DNA of 64,000 nucleotides from Lysobacter sp. cf310 (GTDB lineage: Bacteria > Pseudomonadota > Gammaproteobacteria > Xanthomonadales > Xanthomonadaceae). The position numbers and the translations under genes were made by a program. How positions within the stretch are numbered: position 1 is the stretch's first letter; the number at the start of each line of letters is the position of its first letter. The stretch is from the NCBI RefSeq assembly GCF_900114355.1, contig NZ_FOSS01000001.1:831386-895385 (forward strand), in the 5' to 3' direction. Of the stretch, positions 58,315 through 64,000 are shown in pieces. The notes under the pieces were generated by a model. That model was given only the letters and a program-made list of their open reading frames with translations, did no database searches and had not been told where the DNA came from.

Positions 58315-59127
58315 TCACGGCGTCTTGGCCGGGGGTTGCTGGGCTTGCTGTTGCCGCAATTGGGCGCGACGCGCCTCGATCCTTTTGCGGATGGCTTCCA
58401 TCTGCGCCTGCTCGGTCATCGGTTCGCTACCGGCGGGGCTGATGACGGTGTTGCTGTTGGTGACCGGCGCCACCTGTCCGACCGGATTGGTCGAAGGCGA
58501 CGGCCCGGTGGCGCTGCGCGCGACCGGCTGCGGTTGCGGCGGCGGCGGTGGCGGGCGTGTGTTCGGCACGGCCGGATTGGGCGGCGGCACCGGCACGGCG
58601 ACCGCGGTCGGCGGCTGCCCGCCCTGGCCGTCGTACACGCGCAGGTCCATCTCGCGCCGGCCCTCGGGGCCTTCGAACACGGCCTTGCGCGGATCCAGCG
58701 CGCTCAGGCGCCAGGCCGGATGCGATTCGGGCACTTCGCCGAGCTTGACCCGCACCGACTCGCTGCCGTCGGCCGGCTGCAGGATCGCCATCTTCAGATC
58801 CGGCGTGATCAGCACGCTGGTCAGCACGTAGTCGAAGGTGTTGGCCTGCACGGTCTCGTCGCCCTTGCCCTGAACGAAGAACGCGCGCGGGCGGCGATCG
58901 TCCATCAGCAGCGGACGCGCGGCGATTTCGCCGTACTGGGTGAGCGGACCGATACGCGGCTTGGCCGGCGCGCGCGATTGCGGCAGGGCCTGGACCAGGC
59001 TGGCATCGTCGTCCAACAGCCGGGTCTGACGACCCATGCCGGCCAGGGCCAGCAGCCAGGCCAGCACGGCCCAGCCGGCCACCGTGGCCAGCAACCAGGT
59101 ACGCGGACTGGCGGCGTCAAGGCGCAT
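58315..59127 (-). CDS. gspN: Type II secretion protein XpsN (GspC-like role)
   Basis: 270 residues. One membrane helix (about 11-29) follows a short cytoplasmic tail. A periplasmic HR-like domain (about 55-165: PLTQYGEIAARPLLMDDRRP, DYVLTSVLITPDLKMAILQPAD) and a long proline-rich tail complete the protein. Position between gspM and gspD matches xpsN of Xanthomonas, which connects the inner-membrane platform to the secretin. Overlaps gspM by 11 bases. Confidence 0.85.
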   Translation of the reverse strand: MRLDAASPRTWLLATVAGWAVLAWLLALAGMGRQTRLLDDDASLVQALPQSRAPAKPRIGPLTQYGEIAARPLLMDDRRPRAFFVQGKGDETVQANTFDYVLTSVLITPDLKMAILQPADGSESVRVKLGEVPESHPAWRLSALDPRKAVFEGPEGRREMDLRVYDGQGGQPPTAVAVPVPPPNPAVPNTRPPPPPPQPQPVARSATGPSPSTNPVGQVAPVTNSNTVISPAGSEPMTEQAQMEAIRKRIEARRAQLRQQQAQQPPAKTP

Positions 59128-59788
59128 CGGCGGCCCCCGGGACGTTGGCGGGCTTGGGCGCCGGCGTCGCGGCCGCGGGGCCGGGGCGCAGGTAGCCGTA
59201 GAGGTCGAAGCTCACGTCGACGCCGCCGTCGGACGAGGGCCGGCCGGTGCCGGGCACGAAGTAGCCGCGCGCCGACAGCAGATTGAGATTGCCCACGAAC
59301 AGACGCGGCGAACCGGTTTCCAGCGAATGCAGCACGGCCGCGGTCTCGCCGGTGCCGCAACGCAGGCGCACCTGCACGACCACGCGCGCGTACTTGTCGC
59401 GACGGCTGGTGTCGGCCAGCGGCGAGCGGTTGTCGATGCGGCAGCTTCGGTTGCCCGGGCTGGCCTGGGCGACCACGTTTTCCAGGCGCTGCACCAGGGC
59501 CGCGCTGGCCAGTTCGGCCGAGGCCTCGGGCAGGAAGCCCGGCAGGCCGGCTTGCTGCTGGCGCACTTGCGCCAAGCGCTGCTGCACCTGCGGCGCCTGC
59601 TGCAACTGCATGCGCTGGCGCAGCTCGCGCTCTTTCAGGCTGTCCAGGCGTTCGTTGGCTTCCAGCATCGGCACGGTCCACCACGGGTGCACCAGCACCG
59701 CGTAGGCCAGCGCGAGCACCGCCAACAGCAGGCCCAGCGCCGCCCAGCGGTCGCGTTCGATGCCGCCGATCTTGAGCTCATTGGCCAC
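59117..59788 (-). CDS. gspM: Type II secretion platform protein GspM (XpsM)
   Basis: 223 residues. One membrane helix (about 16-36, GLLLAVLALAYAVLVHPWW), a coiled coil (about 40-75, Q and R rich) and a ferredoxin-like periplasmic domain (about 95-200). It ends in an alanine/proline tail. Pairs with GspL in the inner membrane. It overlaps gspL by 11 bases and gspN by 11. Confidence 0.9.
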   Translation of the reverse strand: MANELKIGGIERDRWAALGLLLAVLALAYAVLVHPWWTVPMLEANERLDSLKERELRQRMQLQQAPQVQQRLAQVRQQQAGLPGFLPEASAELASAALVQRLENVVAQASPGNRSCRIDNRSPLADTSRRDKYARVVVQVRLRCGTGETAAVLHSLETGSPRLFVGNLNLLSARGYFVPGTGRPSSDGGVDVSFDLYGYLRPGPAAATPAPKPANVPGAADAP

Positions 59789-60992
59789 GGGCGGCCTCCG
59801 CTCGCGGCGGACCGATCTCGGCGGTCAGGGTGAAACGGTCGCGGCCGCTGGTGGGGTCGGGCTGGACCGCGCCGGTCAAGGCCGGCGAGCGCCACAGCTG
59901 GGTGCCCTGCAGGCGCGCGATCAGCGACGAGGCCTCGCGGCTGAGGCCGATCAGCAGCAGGCTGTTGTCCTCGATCGCGAGTTTTTCCAGGTAGGTGCTG
60001 TCGGGCAGACGCTTGCTGAGTTCGTCGATCAACTCGATCGTGCTCGGACGCTCGGCGCGGGTGCGGTCGAGGAAGGCCTGGCCTTCGATCAGTCCGATCA
60101 GTTCCTGGCGCTGCGCGGCGGCGTTGCGCGCGGCGACGGCATGGCTGGCGATGGTCTGCTCCAGGGCGTCGGCGGCGCTGCGGCGGTTGGCCAGCAACTG
60201 CCACATGGTCGCGGCGATCGCGACCAGCGCGACCGCGGCCAGGGCCAGGTTCCACAGCCGGAACGGATCGCTGTGGCCGCGGCGCTGCGCGGGCGGCAAC
60301 AGGTTCACCGCCAGCGGCATGCCGTCGGCACCGGCGACGTCGACGCCGGCCAGGCTGTCGGCGAGCGGACCGATCGCGGCCAGTTGCGGGTTCAGGGCCT
60401 GGCGCGGCACCGCCACCAGTTCGGCGTCGAGCTGGCCGTCGGCATCGCGGCGCGCGAGCACACGCGCATCGAACGCGACCGCATCGGCGGTGAACGGGGT
60501 TTGGCGGTCGATCTCGAAACCGACCACGTCGCGCAGGCGGTCGGCCGCGGCGGCCGGCAGCGCCAGGCGGCGGCGCAGGCTGGTCGCGGCCGGCAGCAGC
60601 AGCCAGCGCGGCAGGTCGGCCAGGCTGGACGGCAGCAGCGGCGCCAGCGGATCGCTGGTGTGGGCGACCACCGCGCTGGGGCCGCCGGACAGCGCGGCCA
60701 GTTCGGCGGCGGCGGGGTCGGCATAGGCGGCCAACCCGGGCAGCACGCCCAGTTCGCGCAGTTCGGCGCCGCGCTGCAGACGCAGCGACACGGCATCGCC
60801 CTGCACCTGCAGCAGCAGGCGGCCGCGGTCCATGCCCAAGGCCTGGCGCGCGCGCAGCGGCAGCCAGGCCGCGAGATTGCGCCCCCACCACGACAGAAAA
60901 CCGCCCGCGCCGGGCATCACGCGGCTGCCCAGACGTCGTAACGGATTGTCCGTCTGCCAGCTTCCCGGCCGGCTTTCCACTTGCGAATTCAT
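59778..60992 (-). CDS. gspL: Type II secretion platform protein GspL (XpsL)
   Basis: 404 residues. Cytoplasmic actin-like domain (about 60-240), membrane helix (about 258-276, [19 protein letters not shown]) and a periplasmic ferredoxin-like domain after a coiled coil, resembling PilM-PilN joined in one chain. GspL recruits the ATPase GspE to the platform. ATG at 60992 overlaps the gspK stop (ATGA); upstream codons in frame have no supporting signal. Confidence 0.9.
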   Translation of the reverse strand: MNSQVESRPGSWQTDNPLRRLGSRVMPGAGGFLSWWGRNLAAWLPLRARQALGMDRGRLLLQVQGDAVSLRLQRGAELRELGVLPGLAAYADPAAAELAALSGGPSAVVAHTSDPLAPLLPSSLADLPRWLLLPAATSLRRRLALPAAAADRLRDVVGFEIDRQTPFTADAVAFDARVLARRDADGQLDAELVAVPRQALNPQLAAIGPLADSLAGVDVAGADGMPLAVNLLPPAQRRGHSDPFRLWNLALAAVALVAIAATMWQLLANRRSAADALEQTIASHAVAARNAAAQRQELIGLIEGQAFLDRTRAERPSTIELIDELSKRLPDSTYLEKLAIEDNSLLLIGLSREASSLIARLQGTQLWRSPALTGAVQPDPTSGRDRFTLTAEIGPPRAEAARGQ

Positions 60993-61903
60993 CGTGGCGA
61001 AGCTCCCTCCTCCCAACGCAACGGTGTATAGGCCATGCCTGGCACGGCACCGCCTCCCGCGCGCACGACGACTCGCAACACCGACTCGCGGCCATCGGAG
61101 AGCCGCGCGCGGCTGTCGATACTATAGGTGCCACTGCCTTCGCCGACGAGACCGGGCAATTGCCCGGGCAATCCCCCGCCCGGCATCGGTGTGCCATCGG
61201 GGTTGCGGCGGCCACGCTGGGCCACCACATCGGCACCGTTCAGGCCCATCGCATCCAGCACCGGTGCCGCAGCGAACGCGGGATCGGGCTGGGCGCGGCC
61301 ACTGTAGACGGTCAGGTAGGGCTCGAGCTTGGCATACAGCGCGGGCGTGAAGCCCAGGATCTGCTCGACCTCGGCCACACTTTCGAACTCTGCGTCCTTG
61401 GCGCCGTAAGGCAGACCCGCCGAGGCGTAGTCCGGATCCTCGGCCCCGCCGGCGACCTGGGTCAGCGGATCGGGATCGCGCCAGTCGGCGATGGCCGAGG
61501 CCAGACGCGCCGCATCGGCCTGTTGTTCGATGCCGCCCACGCCCTGGATCAGCGCGGTCAGCAGGGCCGGATCGGCCTGGTTGAGATCGACCTTGCCGTT
61601 CTCGTCGATCAACTTCACTTCGACCTCGGCGCCGCCGTAGGACCAGCGATAGGCCGTGCCATCCGGACGCCATTGCAGGCGCGGATCGGCCTGGCCGACC
61701 CGAGTCAGTGCAAATTCCATGCCTGCACGCGCTGCGTTTTGTGCGACCAAGCCACGCATCAACACGCGGCCCTGCAGATTCTCGACCCGTGCCGACAGCG
61801 CGAACGCGCCGATCAAGGCGGTCAGCATCGCGATCAGCCACAGCACCAGCAGCAGCGCGGCGCCGCGGGCGTGACGGTGGGCGCTGCTGCGCGGCGCGCT
61901 CAT
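60989..61903 (-). CDS. gspK: Type II secretion minor pseudopilin GspK (XpsK)
   Basis: Tip pseudopilin, 304 residues. Class III leader cut at [22 protein letters not shown], lacking the usual glutamate at +5 as GspK proteins do. A large globular domain follows with [25 protein letters not shown] and [14 protein letters not shown]. Overlaps gspJ and gspL by four bases each. Confidence 0.92.
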   Translation of the reverse strand: MSAPRSSAHRHARGAALLLVLWLIAMLTALIGAFALSARVENLQGRVLMRGLVAQNAARAGMEFALTRVGQADPRLQWRPDGTAYRWSYGGAEVEVKLIDENGKVDLNQADPALLTALIQGVGGIEQQADAARLASAIADWRDPDPLTQVAGGAEDPDYASAGLPYGAKDAEFESVAEVEQILGFTPALYAKLEPYLTVYSGRAQPDPAFAAAPVLDAMGLNGADVVAQRGRRNPDGTPMPGGGLPGQLPGLVGEGSGTYSIDSRARLSDGRESVLRVVVRAGGGAVPGMAYTPLRWEEGASPR

Positions 61904-62556
61904 ATCGTCCCCGGCACGACGCCGCGCGCGACGCTGGCGGCCAGCGGCAACGACACCACCAGCGGCGGCCAGTCGCGGCCGTCGATATCGGTCAGGGTGA
62001 CTTCGACCATCAGCGGCAATTGCTCCACCGCCTGCCACCGCTCCTGCCAGTCGCCGAGCTTGCCGGTCTCGTCCAGGGCGCGGTAGCGGAAGCGCGCCGA
62101 CTTCAGGCCTTCGACCAGAAGTTCCGGCGGACGCTCCTGTTCTTCCTCGATGGTCTGGCCGGCCAGCACCATCGACAGCGACAGCATGATGCGCGCCTGG
62201 TCGCCGTCGGATTCGATCGCGAAATCGTGCAGGTAGGGGCCGCCGCGGCCGAGGTAGTCCGGCAGGTCGGCGACGAAGCGCAGACGGTCGGGCTCGCCGA
62301 TGAAGCGCTGCGGCAAGGCGCTGGACTGGTCGAAGCCGAACGCGACCGGGCGGGTCGCGATCAGGCGTTTGCGCAGGAAGCCTTCGACCGCGCGCTGGCG
62401 TTCGTTGCGCTGGGCCATGGCCTCGCCGCGCGTCGCGGTCTGGGTGGCGGCCGACAGCGTCGCGAAGGCCAGGGCCACGCCCGCGGCCAACAGCACGGTC
62501 GCGAGCAGGATCTCGATCAGGGTGAAGCCGGCGGCGGCGCGAGGCGCGCGCATCAT
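61900..62556 (-). CDS. gspJ: Type II secretion minor pseudopilin GspJ (XpsJ)
   Basis: 218 residues. Leader cleavage site [20 protein letters not shown] with E at +5. The globular part contains [22 protein letters not shown] and [17 protein letters not shown]. Two consecutive ATGs start the gene; the first (62556) overlaps the gspI stop by four bases. Confidence 0.93.
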   Translation of the reverse strand: MMRAPRAAAGFTLIEILLATVLLAAGVALAFATLSAATQTATRGEAMAQRNERQRAVEGFLRKRLIATRPVAFGFDQSSALPQRFIGEPDRLRFVADLPDYLGRGGPYLHDFAIESDGDQARIMLSLSMVLAGQTIEEEQERPPELLVEGLKSARFRYRALDETGKLGDWQERWQAVEQLPLMVEVTLTDIDGRDWPPLVVSLPLAASVARGVVPGTI

Positions 62557-63014
62557 GGCAACACCGCTTCGGTGCCCGGCAAGGCGCTGCGCAGGCTGCG
62601 CAACTGGAAGCGCTGCGCGGGCCCGCCGTCGCCCCACTCCACCGCCAAGGTGATTTCGAACAACTGCGGACCGTTCACATCGACCGGTTGCGCGACCGCG
62701 GCCACGGCGCGGTCGCGCCACGGCGCCACGCCCAGGGTCCAGCGGTAGCGGCCTTCCTCGAAGTCGCCGCTTTGCTGGCCCGGCGTGAGCGGCTCGGCCA
62801 CGCCGACCTGGTCCAGCAGCGACTGCGCGTACAAGCTCGCGCGTCCGGCGTCGCCAGCCCAGCGCACCTGCCGCGCCGAGCCAGACAGCGTGCCCAGCAG
62901 CAGCGTCATCGCCAGCGCCAGCAGCGCGAAGGCGATGATGACTTCGATCAGGGTGTAGCCGCGCGCCGCGCGCGCGGCGCGCCAGCCGGACCGACGCGGC
63001 GGCCGCGCGCTCAT
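62553..63014 (-). CDS. gspI: Type II secretion minor pseudopilin GspI (XpsI)
   Basis: 153 residues. Leader with an arginine-rich n-region and cleavage [22 protein letters not shown]; tyrosine instead of phenylalanine at +1. The short C-terminal domain includes [12 protein letters not shown] and [25 protein letters not shown] (core strands). ATGA overlaps with gspH and gspJ. Confidence 0.93.
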   Translation of the reverse strand: MSARPPRRSGWRAARAARGYTLIEVIIAFALLALAMTLLLGTLSGSARQVRWAGDAGRASLYAQSLLDQVGVAEPLTPGQQSGDFEEGRYRWTLGVAPWRDRAVAAVAQPVDVNGPQLFEITLAVEWGDGGPAQRFQLRSLRSALPGTEAVLP

Positions 63015-63535
63015 CGGCGCGCCTCCACGCGTTTGAGGCGCACTTCGCCGGTGAGCCAGGCGACGTCGATGTTCCAGCCCGCACGCTTGGCGCTGAGCTG
63101 GATGCGGCCACCGGTGGATGCGCCGTCGTTGAAGAACACGATCGCGCCCTGGCCTTCGGCGGGCTGCAGCTGGCGCGCGCCGACGAAGGACAGTTTCAAG
63201 GACTTCGGAATCTCGCCCGCGCGCCCGTTCGCGCCGCTCCAGGTATGCGCGCCCGGATCGATGGTGAAGGTCTGCTTGCGGCCGGTGGCGATCGCCTGGG
63301 TGCGGGTGTAGCGCAGCTGCGCGGCCAGTTCCTTGGCGTTGCTGCGCAGCTGCATGCCGGCGATGCCGCCGGTGAACGCGAACGCGGCCAGCAGGCCGAT
63401 CGCCGCGATCAGCGCGATCACCAGCAGCATTTCCAGCAAGGTGAAGCCGCGCGCCGGCGCCACGACCGCCCGCGCCGAGGCAAAGCCCCGGCGGCCCCCT
63501 ACGGGAGCGCAAGGGCGATGCCGCGACTGCCTCAT
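63011..63535 (-). CDS. gspH: Type II secretion minor pseudopilin GspH (XpsH)
   Basis: 174 residues. Long leader with cleavage at PARG/FTLLEMLLVIALIAAIGLLA. The GspH domain follows with LRYTRTQAIATGRKQTFTID and IVFFNDGASTGGRIQL, the family signature. It begins seven bases after gspG and overlaps gspI (ATGA). Confidence 0.94.
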   Translation of the reverse strand: MRQSRHRPCAPVGGRRGFASARAVVAPARGFTLLEMLLVIALIAAIGLLAAFAFTGGIAGMQLRSNAKELAAQLRYTRTQAIATGRKQTFTIDPGAHTWSGANGRAGEIPKSLKLSFVGARQLQPAEGQGAIVFFNDGASTGGRIQLSAKRAGWNIDVAWLTGEVRLKRVEARR

Positions 63536-63542
63536 GCGCGGC

Positions 63543-63983
63543 TTACTCGAACTTGACGTCGCCGTCGACGCTGGTACCGCCGGGCTTGCCGTCCTTGCCC
63601 AGGATCACCACGTCGAAATCGCGGCCTTCGCCGGGCGAGCGGTACTCGACCGGATGGCCCCAGGGATCCTTGAGGTCGGTGTCGCGGACATAGGGGCCGA
63701 GCCAGCCGCTGGCGTCCGAAGGCGCCTTGACCAGCTCGTCCAGCGAGCTCGGCAAGCGGCCGGTGTCCATCTGGAACGACTCGACTTTGCCGGCCAGGGT
63801 CTGCACCTGGGTCTTGGCGAGCTTGAACTTGGCGTTGTCGTTGGCACCGAACACCTTGGTCCCGACCACCGTCATCACCGCGCCGATCAGCACGATCACG
63901 ATGATGATTTCGATCAGGCTCATGCCGCGCTGCAAGGCGGCGGACGGGCGGCGCAGGGAACGGGGATTTCGCATTTCGTTCAT
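63543..63983 (-). CDS. gspG: Type II secretion major pseudopilin GspG (XpsG)
   Basis: Major subunit of the pseudopilus, 146 residues. Leader cleavage LQRG/MSLIEIIIVIVLIGAVMTVV, with methionine at +1 as in XpsG. The calcium-binding C-terminal half has DELVKAPSDASGWLGPY, DPWGHPVEYRSPG and FDVVILGKDGKPGGTSVDGD. The PilD in this window would process it. The gene is 17 bases from the window edge, where gspF is expected next upstream. Confidence 0.96.
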   Translation of the reverse strand: MNEMRNPRSLRRPSAALQRGMSLIEIIIVIVLIGAVMTVVGTKVFGANDNAKFKLAKTQVQTLAGKVESFQMDTGRLPSSLDELVKAPSDASGWLGPYVRDTDLKDPWGHPVEYRSPGEGRDFDVVILGKDGKPGGTSVDGDVKFE

Positions 63984-64000
63984 CCGTAGGTGGTTGGGTA

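Overview
The window is about 68% GC chromosomal DNA from a gammaproteobacterium of the order Lysobacterales (Xanthomonadales). Lysobacter or a close relative is the best fit. The evidence is the Xanthomonas-type Xps type II secretion gene order (G-H-I-J-K-L-M-N-D), a division/cell-wall (dcw) cluster without murD, pilB-pilC-pilD-coaE next to mutT/secA, and intergenic repeats of the style common in xanthomonads. This assignment is an inference from gene order and protein resemblance; no search was run. Most genes are housekeeping. I see no tRNA, prophage, insertion sequence or CRISPR array.

Region 1 (170-4662, plus strand): type IV pilus assembly genes pilB, pilC, pilD and the CoA gene coaE. 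Region 2 (4866-27741, almost all minus strand): one very long cell-envelope block. Read in the direction of transcription it is mraZ-rsmH-ftsL-ftsI-murE-murF-mraY-ftsW-murG-murC-ddl-ftsQ-ftsA-ftsZ-lpxC, then dciA (opposite strand), an M23 peptidase, secA and a MutT-ThiE fusion. From rsmH to ftsA nearly every junction is a 1, 4 or 11 base overlap, so translation is probably coupled throughout. A sigma-70-like promoter with candidate MraZ boxes precedes mraZ.

Region 3 (27742-32410): a SnoaL-like lipoprotein, a dense array of hairpins and repeats, the RNase P RNA gene (minus strand), a small hypothetical gene, an SH3-domain protein and rsmI. Region 4 (32488-36243, plus): lpoA-yraN as in E. coli, then a membrane hydrolase and a GlcD-type FAD oxidase. 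Region 5 (36467-49194, minus): a long run from glyA through nrdR, ribD, an FMN riboswitch, ribE, ribB, ribH and nusB to thiL. Several unfamiliar genes interrupt it: two TonB-C-like proteins, a membrane protein and three paralogous secreted proteins.

Region 6 (49329-56041): an LpxO-like hydroxylase, ettA, pyrF, a Tat-exported metallo-beta-lactamase-fold protein and two family-2 glycosyltransferase-like proteins. Region 7 (56094-63983, minus): the type II secretion operon gspG-H-I-J-K-L-M-N-D, with gspE and gspF presumably beyond the right edge. PilD (3182-4045) is the likely prepilin peptidase for both the pilus and the GspG-K pseudopilins, linking the two ends of the window.

The most unusual structure is at 28923-29162. 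Two copies of a 45-base repeat alternate with short hairpins that have three-base loops. The spacing and architecture are the same in both units, but the stem sequences are completely different. A second family, inverted AGCAAATCCCCC elements, recurs at three sites.
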